A stretch of DNA of 64,000 nucleotides from an uncultured Flavobacteriaceae bacterium. GTDB lineage: Bacteria; Bacteroidota; Bacteroidia; Flavobacteriales; Flavobacteriaceae. The stretch is taken from contig CAJJAZ010000004.1 of NCBI GenBank assembly GCA_905182295.1, positions 1 to 64,000 on the forward strand, in the 5' to 3' direction. The position numbers and the translations under genes are program-made. Shown here one piece after another: positions 43,610 through 52,693 of the stretch; the first letter of the stretch is position 1, and every line of letters begins with the position of its first letter. The notes under the pieces are model-generated. The model searched no databases. It worked only from the letters and a program-made list of their open reading frames with translations, and had not been told where the DNA came from.

Positions 43610-44941
43610 TTATACTAAAGACAAGTCTTTGTAGGTGTTTACAGATACTTTGGCTTTGAGATCAAACAATAAATTAAACAAACCAAAGAAGGTTCTATTA
43701 ATGTATAAGAAATGCTTAGACCCTCTATTCCCATTCATTTTTCGAATGCTTGGGTCATTGGCGTAACGTTCACTCAATGAGGCTATATTACTCCAAAATA
43801 CAGGATTTCCAAAATCAAATACTTCCTTGTGAAATGGTGCAGTAAACAAACTGAGCATTTCATGAAAAAGCGCTTTGAAGTATGCCACTTCCTCCATTGA
43901 ATCTAATGGCGTAATAATCTCTAACTCTTTGAGTTTTTCCATAAATAGAATAGGATCTTTTAAACTTTTTTCATTGGCCAACTCAAAATAGGGTACATAG
44001 AAATTTTCAGGAATGAATTTAATACAACCAAAATCTATGGCGACCAATTCTGGACTTCCCGATTGGGTTTCAGAAGGCCTAATGAGAAAATTTCCTGGGT
44101 GAGGGTCTGCATGAACCTTTCTAAGCATATGAATCTGATACATATAAAAGTCCCATAAAGCCTGACCGAGTAAATTTCCATGCGCTTCAGAAAAGGGTTT
44201 AGCTACATATTCACTTAAATGTTCTCCTTGAATCCAATCCATTGTAATAATCCTGGTATTGGACATGGATGGATAATATTCTGGAAAAGATATGTTTGCA
44301 ATAGCATTACAAGCCTTAGAAATTTCTTGACTTTGCACTACCTCTAATACGTAATCGGTTTCTTCGATAAGTTTATCTTCTACCTCTTTAAAATACTTGT
44401 CAGTATCTTGACCTTTCAAATTAAACATTCTCAAAGCAACAGGCCTTACTAGTGCCAAATCAGATTTTACACTGTCTGCAACACCAGGGTATTGAATTTT
44501 GACAGCGAGTGTTTTACCATCTTTGGTTGCTTTGTGTACTTGACCTATACTCGCTGCATTAATAGAATCTTTAGAAAAAGTATCGTATACCTCTTCTGGA
44601 AAAGCGCCCTGATACTTCTTGAATACTTTTCTGACTAGGGGTGCTGAAAGTGGTGGCACAGAAAACTGCGCCAAAGAAAATTGCTCTACAAATGCCCTAG
44701 GAAGTAGGTTTTTTTCCATACTCAGCATTTGGGCAACCTTAAGAGCACTCCCTTTGAGATCCTTCAATCCATCGTAAATATCTTCTGCGTTGTCTTGGTT
44801 GAGCTGCTCCTTGTCTAAACTTGGCGTAATCATTTTCTTGGTGTAGTACTTTGCGTAATTACCGCCAATTTTAATTCCAGTTTTAACTAAAGTCGTGGCT
44901 CTTTCGATCTTGCCCGTAGGAATATGGTCTAATGTTTTCAT
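43610..44941 (-). CDS. ABC1/UbiB-family atypical kinase (AarF-like)
   Basis: 443 residues. The N-terminal extension carries ALKVAQMLSME, the KxGQ element with Ala in place of Gly, followed by ASIGQVHKATKDGKTLAVKIQYPG (nucleotide-binding region), VHADPHPGNFLI (catalytic loop) and AIDFGCIK (metal-binding). The family supports ubiquinone or other isoprenoid-lipid homeostasis; flavobacteria use menaquinone, so the client is unclear. It follows a TetR-family gene by eight bases. Confidence 0.88.
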   Translation of the reverse strand: MKTLDHIPTGKIERATTLVKTGIKIGGNYAKYYTKKMITPSLDKEQLNQDNAEDIYDGLKDLKGSALKVAQMLSMEKNLLPRAFVEQFSLAQFSVPPLSAPLVRKVFKKYQGAFPEEVYDTFSKDSINAASIGQVHKATKDGKTLAVKIQYPGVADSVKSDLALVRPVALRMFNLKGQDTDKYFKEVEDKLIEETDYVLEVVQSQEISKACNAIANISFPEYYPSMSNTRIITMDWIQGEHLSEYVAKPFSEAHGNLLGQALWDFYMYQIHMLRKVHADPHPGNFLIRPSETQSGSPELVAIDFGCIKFIPENFYVPYFELANEKSLKDPILFMEKLKELEIITPLDSMEEVAYFKALFHEMLSLFTAPFHKEVFDFGNPVFWSNIASLSERYANDPSIRKMNGNRGSKHFLYINRTFFGLFNLLFDLKAKVSVNTYKDLSLV

Positions 44942-44949
44942 TAATTGGA

Positions 44950-45621
44950 CTAAGCCATGCGCTCTTTAAATAAAAATTTTCCTAGGTCAAATACCTGCTC
45001 GAGGGGCGTATTATTAAAAACTTCGAAAACAGTATTGATAGATTTTTCAATAAGAATATCTGTTTTCTCAAAACCTGGAGAACTGTCGTCCATCCAAAAT
45101 TTAATAGTAAAAATAAGTTGTACCCATGCAGCTTCAGAAAAAATGGCTGGTTGGAATTGTGTTAATTTTGATTGGGCGCTTGAATTATCAAGATCTATAA
45201 GGTCCTTTGTAAAAGATTTAAAATGATTTCGCAGGCCCTTTAAAGCTACTAAACTAGGTAACATATTTTTATCTGACTTAAGTGTAAATAACACATAAGA
45301 TCTATTTAACGTCAGCAGTTCAAAAAAGCTAAAAAAGAATCCTAGCATTTTCTCTCTGCTAGAAGAATTGGTAAAATCTTCGTTCTTTTGAAGTAGGCGC
45401 ATGGTTTGAGAGAAAAATGCTTCCCACACCCCTTTTTCTAGTGCTTCAATATTTCCAAAAAATTGGTAAAAAGAGACTTCTTCAAAACCGTGGACCTTAC
45501 AAAAACCGTATACAGTCACTGGCTTTTTTTCGTGATTTAACACATCTTCCATGTAGGCAGAAATAATCTGATCTGCATTTAAAACACTTGCTTTTTTAGG
45601 GGATACTTTTTTTGTGGCCAT
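44950..45621 (-). CDS. TetR-family transcriptional regulator
   Basis: 223 residues from the ATG at 45621 (MATKKVSPKKASVLN). N-terminal helix-turn-helix TVYGFCKVHGFEEVSFYQFFGNIEALEKG in the usual TetR position and a C-terminal all-helical ligand domain. In an operon with the UbiB-like kinase eight bases downstream, so the two probably serve the same response. A perfect inverted repeat in the leader is a candidate autoregulatory operator. Confidence 0.8.
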   Translation of the reverse strand: MATKKVSPKKASVLNADQIISAYMEDVLNHEKKPVTVYGFCKVHGFEEVSFYQFFGNIEALEKGVWEAFFSQTMRLLQKNEDFTNSSSREKMLGFFFSFFELLTLNRSYVLFTLKSDKNMLPSLVALKGLRNHFKSFTKDLIDLDNSSAQSKLTQFQPAIFSEAAWVQLIFTIKFWMDDSSPGFEKTDILIEKSINTVFEVFNNTPLEQVFDLGKFLFKERMA

Positions 45622-45687
45622 TAATGATTTTTTGTTTAGATAAAAATACAAAAAAATGAAACTAGATATTAAACGATTATAAATAAG

Positions 45688-45713
45688 AAACGCACTTTAT
45701 TAAAAGTGCGTTT
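45688..45713. repeat. Perfect 11-bp inverted repeat in the TetR leader
   Basis: AAACGCACTTT and AAAGTGCGTTT around a four-base loop. Located in the 5' leader of the TetR gene; could be an RNA hairpin, terminator/attenuator or a protein operator. No strong T run follows on either strand. Confidence 0.75.
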
Positions 45714-45796
45714 CAAACCTAACCAATAAATAAACATAAGGAGTTGCGAATATTGATCTTGTCTTTTTCATAGCAAAGTATTTCCCATCTCCTGTA

Positions 45797-45828
45797 CAAA
45801 TATAGTGAATGTTTAATCATTTATCCAA
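45797..45828 (-). promoter_or_regulatory. Promoter of the TetR-UbiB transcript
   Basis: Minus strand TTG, 21 bases, TATATTTG. It lies about 176 bases before the TetR ATG, so the leader contains the inverted repeat and the short ORF. Confidence 0.55.
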
Positions 45829-45964
45829 ATAGATAAACAAAATTAACATAGTCCTAACATATTACTGTATGTAATTCTGTCGGTAGCTGTGTCAGTTTGT
45901 CATATAACAAAGGCTTGGTATTTTAATTGCTTAGTTCTTTATATAATTTTAAAAGATATAAGTT

Positions 45965-47854
45965 ATGGCCCAAGGCAAGATTAATGTATCAGTGGAAAAT
46001 ATTTTCCCCCTGATTAAAAAGTTTTTATACAGTGATCACGAAATCTTTCTAAGAGAATTAATTTCTAATGCTACAGATGCTACACTTAAATTAAAACACC
46101 TTACCGCTATAGGTGAAGCTAAAGTAGACTATGGCAATCCTCAGATTGAAATTAAAATTGATAAAGAAGGAAAAAAAATTCACATTGCGGACCAAGGTCT
46201 TGGAATGACTTCTGAAGAGGTAGAAAAATACATAAATCAAGTCGCATTTTCGGGAGCAGAAGAATTTCTGGACAAATACAAAGAGGCTGGAAAAGACACT
46301 GGAATTATAGGCCATTTTGGTTTAGGTTTCTACTCTGCTTTTATGGTCGCCCATACAGTAGAAATAATTACCAAAAGTTTTAAAGATGAACCTGCAGCAC
46401 ATTGGACCTGTGATGGATCTCCAAATTTTACATTGGAAGCAGCGGACAAAAAGGACAGAGGTACAGAAATCATTCTTCATGTAGCAGAAGATTCATTGGA
46501 GTTCTTAGAAGAAAGTAAAATCAGTGGATTATTAAACAAGTACAATAAATTCATGCCTGTTCCTATTGTGTTTGGAACTAAAACAGAAACCCTTCCCAAA
46601 CCAGAAGGCGCTAAGGAAGAAGATTCAGCACCTACTCATGAAGTACCAAACATTATTAATAATCCAAATCCAGCATGGACCAAGGCGCCTGCAGATTTAA
46701 ATGAAGAAGAATACAAAGGATTCTACAGAGAATTGTACCCCATGCAGTTCGAAGAGCCCCTGTTTCACATTCACTTAAATGTAGACTATCCTTTTAACCT
46801 CACAGGAATTTTATATTTCCCAAAACTAACCAACGATTTGAATGTCCAAAAGGACAAAATTCAATTGTATCAAAACCAAGTATTTGTTACAGATAATGTA
46901 GAGGGGATTGTACCTGAATTCTTAACCATGCTCAGAGGGGTAATTGACTCTCCAGATATTCCATTAAACGTGTCTAGGTCTTACCTTCAAGCAGACGGAG
47001 CAGTTAAAAAAATCGCTACCTATATCACAAAGAAAGTAGGAGACAAACTGAGTAGTTTATTTAAAAACGACCGGGCAGCTTTTGAAGAAAAGTGGAATGA
47101 TATTAAAATTGTCATTGAATACGGAATGCTTTCTGAAGATAAGTTCTTTGACAAAGCAGACAAGTTCGCACTTTATCCAACAGTAGACGGCTCGTATTTC
47201 ACCTTTGAAGAATTACAAGAAAAATTAAAAGACAACCAAACAGATAAAGATGGTAAATTAATTCTTTTGTACGCTTCAGACAAAGAGTCACAACATGCAT
47301 ATATATTGGCTGCAAAAGCAAAAGGATATGAGGTACTCCTCTTAGATTCTCCTATTGTATCTCATCTGATGCAAAAGCTTGAAACATCTAAAGAGAATAT
47401 TTCCTTTGCCAGAGTAGACGCAGATCCTATGGATAAGCTTATTCAAAAAGAAGAAACCACCATTTCTAAACTTTCGGATGAAGAAAAGGAAACTTTGAAA
47501 TTAAAAATTGAAGGAGTCACTGGAGAATCCGGATTAACCGTTCAATTAGAAGCAATGGATAGTGATAGCGCTCCTTTCGTAATAACAGAACCAGAGTTTA
47601 TGAGAAGGATGAAAGAAATGCAGCAAACCGGAGGTGGCGGCGGAATGTTTGGGATGGGAAACATGCCTGACATGCACAACTTAATTGTCAATATTAACCA
47701 CCCATTGGTCAGTGAAATTCTTCAGACCAAAACACAAAAAAAACAAGAGCGCCTTATCAGCCAATCTATAGATCTAGCAAAACTTTCAAAAGGCCTTTTA
47801 AAAGGAGCTGCCCTAAGTGATTTTATCTCTAGAAGCTATGAGATGATCAAATAA
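45965..47854 (+). CDS. htpG: Molecular chaperone HtpG (Hsp90)
   Basis: Cytoplasmic ATP-dependent chaperone. The GHKL ATPase domain has ELISNATDAT, ADQGLGMTSEEV and GHFGLGFYSAFMVA; the middle domain contains LYFPKLTNDLNVQKDKIQLY and NVSRSYLQAD; the C-terminal dimerisation domain is present (LIVNINHPLVSEIL). 629 residues, with a glycine-rich insertion GGGGGMFGMGNMPDMHN before the C-domain. Single gene with its own terminator. Confidence 0.97.
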   Translation: MAQGKINVSVENIFPLIKKFLYSDHEIFLRELISNATDATLKLKHLTAIGEAKVDYGNPQIEIKIDKEGKKIHIADQGLGMTSEEVEKYINQVAFSGAEEFLDKYKEAGKDTGIIGHFGLGFYSAFMVAHTVEIITKSFKDEPAAHWTCDGSPNFTLEAADKKDRGTEIILHVAEDSLEFLEESKISGLLNKYNKFMPVPIVFGTKTETLPKPEGAKEEDSAPTHEVPNIINNPNPAWTKAPADLNEEEYKGFYRELYPMQFEEPLFHIHLNVDYPFNLTGILYFPKLTNDLNVQKDKIQLYQNQVFVTDNVEGIVPEFLTMLRGVIDSPDIPLNVSRSYLQADGAVKKIATYITKKVGDKLSSLFKNDRAAFEEKWNDIKIVIEYGMLSEDKFFDKADKFALYPTVDGSYFTFEELQEKLKDNQTDKDGKLILLYASDKESQHAYILAAKAKGYEVLLLDSPIVSHLMQKLETSKENISFARVDADPMDKLIQKEETTISKLSDEEKETLKLKIEGVTGESGLTVQLEAMDSDSAPFVITEPEFMRRMKEMQQTGGGGGMFGMGNMPDMHNLIVNINHPLVSEILQTKTQKKQERLISQSIDLAKLSKGLLKGAALSDFISRSYEMIK

Positions 47855-47877
47855 TAAATTCATTCATTAGAAGCAAT

Positions 47878-47908
47878 AAAAAAAGCCACCCAAAGGGTGG
47901 CTTTTTTT
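47878..47908. terminator. Bidirectional terminator between htpG and the PorP/SprF gene
   Basis: A 14-bp perfect stem (A-run GCCACCC / GGGTGGC T-run) with a 3-base loop. Confidence 0.9.
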
Positions 47909-47925
47909 ATGTTCAGTTAGAAGGG

Positions 47926-48846
47926 CTAATCTTCCTTTTTATCTGTCACTTTCTTTTCAGATACAGCACCAAATTTATACCTTAAAATGAGTTCGTGGGT
48001 ATTCGCTCTTAAGGCTGTGGAAGAAGTTCTCTGACCCATTTCGTAACCATAACCGAAATCCAAACGCTGCATTCCTTTGAATAAAAGCATGGCAGATACA
48101 TAATCATTGTTACTCACTCCTACCCCTATAGACAGTTGCTCTTTTAATTCAATTTGTCCCAAAGCTGTAATTTGATTGGGAGCGTCGCTCACTACCCTAT
48201 ACAACATCATTGGTCTCAATAAAATATTAGCCCCTAAAGGAATTGAAAGACCAGCAGTTCCATAAAAGTGAGGTTTATCTGTGGCTGTAGTAGCAATACC
48301 ATTAGATTCTTTAAAACGCTTACTATTCAAAAAATTAGGCACAGAAATACCTGCAAAAAACTTTTTAGACTGTAGAAAAGCCCCTACTCCAATAGCTGGG
48401 TTCATATAATTATCTACACCAACCAATGACTCGTTAGATTCTTGGGTAATTCTATTTAATTTATTGAGGTCAATGGTATTAAAAATACCACCTGCCTTAA
48501 TTCCCAAATGAAGTTTGGTTCCTTCTGATATTTGAAGTTTATAGCTGTAATCTACTGACACAACGCCTTGGTTTTCTACATATACCTGATCGGAAAGGTA
48601 GCTAAACCCCCAAGAGGCATTATTTTTTACCTTAGTGTTATAGATAAAAGAAGTGGCCCTTGGCGCGTCTTCAATCCCTGACCACGCAGCCCTATAGCCT
48701 ATACTGGCAAAAGCACCTTGTGCCCCTGTAGCAGCCGGATTATACAAGCCCATATTCTGTTCAAAAAACAAAAAATTGGGTTGTTGTTGGGCATAAGAGC
48801 TCCCTAAAAATCCTAAACCAAATAAAAGTATAAAAGTATATTTCAT
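47926..48846 (-). CDS. PorP/SprF-family outer-membrane protein
   Basis: 306 residues from the ATG at 48846 (MKYTFILLFGLGFLGSSYAQ signal peptide). The family signature follows at once: QQPNFLFFEQNMGLYNPAATGAQG and RAAWSGIEDAP. The rest alternates like a beta barrel. PorP/SprF proteins help type IX secretion/gliding, usually paired with a large repeat adhesin; no adhesin gene is adjacent, so this is an orphan copy. The track start at 48942 includes a leader and a TATTTTTG element. Confidence 0.85.
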   Translation of the reverse strand: MKYTFILLFGLGFLGSSYAQQQPNFLFFEQNMGLYNPAATGAQGAFASIGYRAAWSGIEDAPRATSFIYNTKVKNNASWGFSYLSDQVYVENQGVVSVDYSYKLQISEGTKLHLGIKAGGIFNTIDLNKLNRITQESNESLVGVDNYMNPAIGVGAFLQSKKFFAGISVPNFLNSKRFKESNGIATTATDKPHFYGTAGLSIPLGANILLRPMMLYRVVSDAPNQITALGQIELKEQLSIGVGVSNNDYVSAMLLFKGMQRLDFGYGYEMGQRTSSTALRANTHELILRYKFGAVSEKKVTDKKED

Positions 48847-48867
48847 AACTAACACATATTCTGCCGC

Positions 48868-48875
48868 CAAAAATA
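48868..48875 (-). promoter_or_regulatory. Possible -7 element for the PorP/SprF gene
   Basis: TATTTTTG on the minus strand, 22 bases before the ATG at 48846; no well-spaced TTG. Confidence 0.35.
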
Positions 48876-48932
48876 CATATTTTTTTTTCAAGTGAAATAT
48901 CCTACAAAAAGCTTTTGATTTACCTTTAAAAG

Positions 48933-49289
48933 ATGCAAGCAACTTTGTCTTTATACTTAATGTCTATCCTCTATGTATTTGGAGGATTTATGCACTTTGT
49001 AAAACCCAAAATTTACCTGAGAATTATGCCTAGGTCTATTCCAAAACTGCTCATTATGGTCTATTTAAGTGGCATTGCAGAAATAATCTTAGGGGTTGGC
49101 GCATTGTTCAAAGAAACCAGAAATGTGGCTTTAATTGGTATTATCCTAATGCTAACACTGTTTTTATGGGTACACTTTTATATGTTAAGCGGCGAAAAGG
49201 AAGCTGCTGGAATACCGAAAATCATACTATACATAAGAATTCCACTTCAATTTCTACTCATGTATTGGGCATATAGCTATTGGATCTAA
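48933..49289 (+). CDS. DoxX-like small membrane protein
   Basis: 118 residues with four hydrophobic helices. The N terminus YLMSILYVFGGFMHFVKPKIYLRIMPRSIP resembles DoxX/DUF4870-like quinone- or thiosulfate-associated membrane proteins; the family is broad and the function unknown. Divergent from the PorP/SprF gene, 24 bases before the DUF2805 gene. Confidence 0.7.
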   Translation: MQATLSLYLMSILYVFGGFMHFVKPKIYLRIMPRSIPKLLIMVYLSGIAEIILGVGALFKETRNVALIGIILMLTLFLWVHFYMLSGEKEAAGIPKIILYIRIPLQFLLMYWAYSYWI

Positions 49290-49313
49290 TTTCTTTTATA
49301 CCTTTGTAATGCT

Positions 49314-49592
49314 ATGAAAAAAGATTTTACAGAAATACAATTAGACCGCATTATAGAAATGGCTTGGGAAGACAGGACTCCTTTTGAAGCCATCACCTTT
49401 CAATTTGGGATCTCTGAACAAGAGACCATTCAAATAATGCGCAGTGAAATGAAACCGAGTAGTTTTAGATTGTGGCGCGCTCGTGTACAAGGAAGAACAA
49501 CCAAACACGCAAAATTAAGGTCTGAGTCCGTAGGCCGATTTAAATGCAATATGCAGCGTCAAATTAGTGGTAATAAAATTTCGAAACGATAA
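49314..49592 (+). CDS. TIGR03643/DUF2805 family protein
   Basis: 92 residues: FTEIQLDRIIEMAWEDRTPFEAITFQFGISEQETIQIMR followed by a basic tail with KPSSFRLWRARVQGRTTKHAKL. The N-terminal half reads as a helix-turn-helix-like fold. The family is widespread but uncharacterised. A TACCTTTG element lies just upstream (49299-49306), leaving almost no leader. Confidence 0.8.
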   Translation: MKKDFTEIQLDRIIEMAWEDRTPFEAITFQFGISEQETIQIMRSEMKPSSFRLWRARVQGRTTKHAKLRSESVGRFKCNMQRQISGNKISKR

Positions 49593-49606
49593 TTTCGACA
49601 AATAAA

Positions 49607-50377
49607 CTACCCAAAAAGCACCTCCAATAGTTTGGCCAATCTAAGCCCTCCTTTTTGAAGTTGATCTCTCATCACTCCAGTATATTTATAAGCGTATTCA
49701 TACCCAAGTTTACCATTTTGGGGCAAATCTTCATAAAGTTTTTCCGTAATAATATGTCCTTCTTTCATCCAATCCAAAGGAGTACCCTTTATTATTTCTT
49801 TACGCGCTCTTTTAGACAGCCTAGGAGATTCTTTGGCTAATTCAGAGTAACTCATACCATAGTCATCAATCATGTTACTGTCCCAAACCCTATGCAAATT
49901 GGTGCTTTTCCCAAACCAAGTTAGTTTTACGTCATTACCTCCCTTGTCTTCTGGGTGGCCCATATGCATGGGCTGGTGAAGGTCTCCAATAAAATGAACC
50001 AATAACTTTAGGTGAAAAGCTTTTTCTTCTTTACTTGCATTTACATCTCTTATGGTATTTATACAAACCTGAATGCCTTGAATAATATCTCCTTGAGGGT
50101 TGGCTGTTTCTAAGCTATATATCCCGTCTAAAGATAAATTCACATAATGCCACGGACCGTATTTTCTATACTTTTTATCTGATTTTATGTCGTCACCATA
50201 ATTAGACACTAAAGCCAATGAGGCTCCGTCTAATATTGTTGCAATATTTTTAAGTGCTTTTTTACTCAGCACGGAAGTAGCTATTTCCCCTACTGTCCTA
50301 TGGCCGGTTTTTCCCCAATCTTCAGAGGTGGCAAAAATAGATTGTGTCGCAATTAAAAAAATGAAGAAAAATCTCAT
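49607..50377 (-). CDS. S1/P1-type zinc nuclease
   Basis: 256 residues. Signal peptide MRFFFIFLIATQSIFATSED, after which the mature protein begins with the zinc-ligand Trp (WGKTGHRTVGEIA). His/Asp ligands follow in GPWHYVNL, LLVHFIGDLHQPMHMGH and NLHRVWDSNMID. An extracytoplasmic single-strand-preferring nuclease or phospholipase C-like enzyme, probably for nucleic-acid scavenging. Confidence 0.9.
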   Translation of the reverse strand: MRFFFIFLIATQSIFATSEDWGKTGHRTVGEIATSVLSKKALKNIATILDGASLALVSNYGDDIKSDKKYRKYGPWHYVNLSLDGIYSLETANPQGDIIQGIQVCINTIRDVNASKEEKAFHLKLLVHFIGDLHQPMHMGHPEDKGGNDVKLTWFGKSTNLHRVWDSNMIDDYGMSYSELAKESPRLSKRARKEIIKGTPLDWMKEGHIITEKLYEDLPQNGKLGYEYAYKYTGVMRDQLQKGGLRLAKLLEVLFG

Positions 50378-50466
50378 TGAAATATATTTTGCATAAAAAT
50401 ACAGAACCTGAGTTATTTTTCACAATAGAATATAAAATTATAGTTAAATAAAAATATTAATTAGCG

Positions 50467-50474
50467 TAAATTTG
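50467..50474 (+). promoter_or_regulatory. -7 element in front of the DUF5916 gene
   Basis: TAAATTTG, an exact TAnnTTTG match 23 bases before the ATG; -33 TTG not seen. Confidence 0.4.
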
Positions 50475-50496
50475 AAAGACCAACAAACTGAATACC

Positions 50497-52692
50497 ATGA
50501 ATAAAACCTTCTGGTTCTTATTTCTTGCCTTAACCACCATCGCTTTCGGACAAAACAAGGAAAAAGAAATCTTTGTAAAACTCATAGATCAACCCATATT
50601 AATAGACGGAGACCTTTCAGAGAATATATGGGAAGAAGCTTTTAAAACTGCAGAATTCCAACAGTATTTCCCTTCAGATTCAATACTAGCAAAACAAAAA
50701 ACAAGTGTTAAAATGCTTTATGACCAAGTAAATCTATATTTGGGTGTGAAAGTGTATACTTCCGGAAATGATTTTATAATTCCTTCTTTGCAAAGAGATT
50801 TTAGGGCAGGCAACAATGACAATATTAGCTTTATATTTGACACTTTTAACGATGGAACAAATGCTTTCCTTTTCGGCATCAACCCTTTAGGGGTACGAAG
50901 AGAGGCTTTAATCTCTAATGGAGGGGCTGGCAGAGATGGGTTCTCTACTTCATGGGATGTTAAGTGGCGCGGAAAAACAAAAATCAATGATGGGTACTAC
51001 ACTATTGAAATAGCTATTCCACTAACTTCTGTGAAGTTTAAAGAGGGTGAAACAAAATGGAGGTTTAACAGCTATAGGTTTGACATGCAAGAAAATGAAA
51101 CCAGCACATACTCCAATATACCTCAAAACCAACTCATATATAATTTAGCTTTTATGGAAGAAATGGTTTTTGAAAAACCATTGGGTAAATCTAGAACTCC
51201 TTTAGCACTTATTCCATTTGTAAATGGTACTTCTCAAAGAGATTTTGCTGGTTCAGATTCAGACGCCCAATATAAAATTGGGGGTGATGCAAAACTGGCC
51301 ATTGGCAATGGAATGAACCTTGACTTAACCTTAAATCCAGATTTTTCGAATGTAGAAGTGGATAATGTGGTCACCAACCTCACCCGATTTGAAATATCTC
51401 TGCCAGAAAGAAGACAATTCTTTATTGACAATAACGATTTATTTGGGAATTTTGGGAATTCTTGGGGTGAAAATCCTTTTTTTTCAAGAAGAATAGGATT
51501 GGCTAAAAATAAAGAGGGCGAAACCATAGAAAATAGAATCATTGGAGGAATACGACTGAGTGGTAAACTTTCAGAAGATTGGAGACTAGGACTCTTAAGT
51601 ATTCAAACAGATGAGGATGTAGAAAATGAAATTGCTAGTAATAATAATACCGTTTTCTCTCTTCAAAAAAAAATATTTTCAAGATCTAATATTGGTCTTT
51701 TCTTCATTAACAGAGAGACTTTTAAGAAATATGAATTCGTTGGCAATCAAGAAAAATATAACAGGGTTTTTGGTGTTGATTATAACTTAGCTAGTGCAGA
51801 CAATAAATGGGTAGGCAAATTTTATCTTCACCACTCTCTTTCGCCTGAAGTCAAGGATAAAAATGGCGCTAGAGGCTTAGAATTATTCTATAATTCTAAG
51901 TTTTTTAATTTTGGGATTAGTGGGAACTACATAGGAGAAGAGTTTCAATCTGATCTTGGTTTTTTAAGAAGAAAGGATGTTGTAATGACAAATCCATTTG
52001 TAGAAGTGGTTATTTGGCCAAAAAAAACAAAGGTAAACAGTCATAGCATTAGAATCAATCCTTTTGTGTTTTGGAAGCCAAGTTTAAATTATAAAAATAC
52101 CGACTTTACTTTATTTAGCATGTGGACTACAAAATTTCAAAATCAAACTGAATGGTCTGCGAAAATGTTTAATAGATATACATTTCTCACAGAAGGCTTT
52201 GATCCTAGTAATACAGATGGTGCAGTCGCACTTCCTGGAAACGTAGGTTACCACTATACTTCTTTTGAATTGCGTTACCAATCGGACAGAAGAAAAGTGT
52301 TTTCCTACAGTATAGAACCTGGATTTGGACAATTTTACAATGGGCAAAGAAATAAAATTGAAGGAAACCTAAACCTAAGACTTCAACCTAAGGTTACTAT
52401 AGGATTACAATACGAATACAACCAATTGAGAATGCCTGAACCCTATACAGATACAGATATCTGGCTCATTAGTCCAAGGATTGCCATTACATTTAATAAA
52501 TCAATTTTTTGGACCACACTCATTCAGTACAGCAATAGAAATGATAATTTAGGTCTGAATAGTAGGATACAATGGAGGTTTGCTCCTTTATCTGATTTAT
52601 TTGTCGTGTATAATGACAATTATTTTGTCACTGATTTCGCACCTAAGTTTAGGTCTTTGAATCTGAAATTTACGTATTGGTTAAATATTTAA
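50497..52692 (+). CDS. DUF5916 outer-membrane protein with N-terminal CBM9-like domain
   Basis: 731 residues. Signal peptide MNKTFWFLFLALTTIAFGQ; residues about 25-210 form a CBM9/DOMON-type sugar-binding fold (IDGDLSENIWEEAFKTAEFQQYFPSD, GFSTSWDVKWRGK, YYTIEIAIPLTSVKF); the rest is a long alternating beta region typical of the DUF5916 barrel (NPFFSRRIG, FLRRKDVVM). Probably a surface or outer-membrane glycan-binding protein; function unproven. One base before the HAD gene. Confidence 0.85.
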   Translation: MNKTFWFLFLALTTIAFGQNKEKEIFVKLIDQPILIDGDLSENIWEEAFKTAEFQQYFPSDSILAKQKTSVKMLYDQVNLYLGVKVYTSGNDFIIPSLQRDFRAGNNDNISFIFDTFNDGTNAFLFGINPLGVRREALISNGGAGRDGFSTSWDVKWRGKTKINDGYYTIEIAIPLTSVKFKEGETKWRFNSYRFDMQENETSTYSNIPQNQLIYNLAFMEEMVFEKPLGKSRTPLALIPFVNGTSQRDFAGSDSDAQYKIGGDAKLAIGNGMNLDLTLNPDFSNVEVDNVVTNLTRFEISLPERRQFFIDNNDLFGNFGNSWGENPFFSRRIGLAKNKEGETIENRIIGGIRLSGKLSEDWRLGLLSIQTDEDVENEIASNNNTVFSLQKKIFSRSNIGLFFINRETFKKYEFVGNQEKYNRVFGVDYNLASADNKWVGKFYLHHSLSPEVKDKNGARGLELFYNSKFFNFGISGNYIGEEFQSDLGFLRRKDVVMTNPFVEVVIWPKKTKVNSHSIRINPFVFWKPSLNYKNTDFTLFSMWTTKFQNQTEWSAKMFNRYTFLTEGFDPSNTDGAVALPGNVGYHYTSFELRYQSDRRKVFSYSIEPGFGQFYNGQRNKIEGNLNLRLQPKVTIGLQYEYNQLRMPEPYTDTDIWLISPRIAITFNKSIFWTTLIQYSNRNDNLGLNSRIQWRFAPLSDLFVVYNDNYFVTDFAPKFRSLNLKFTYWLNI

Positions 52693-52693
52693 T

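Larger units (their letters stand above)
45622..45964. other. 343-base intergenic region between TetR and htpG
   Basis: Holds a minus-strand promoter, a 23-codon ORF on the minus strand (MKKTRSIFATPYVYLL and on to ETHF, stop in the hairpin) and an 11-bp perfect inverted repeat. On the plus strand I see no convincing consensus promoter for htpG; no RNA gene is recognised. Confidence 0.6.

Noticed and set aside
45688-45713. The perfect inverted repeat as an ordinary intrinsic terminator
   Set aside because: It lacks a T run on either strand and lies in a leader rather than after a gene; kept as a repeat of uncertain role.
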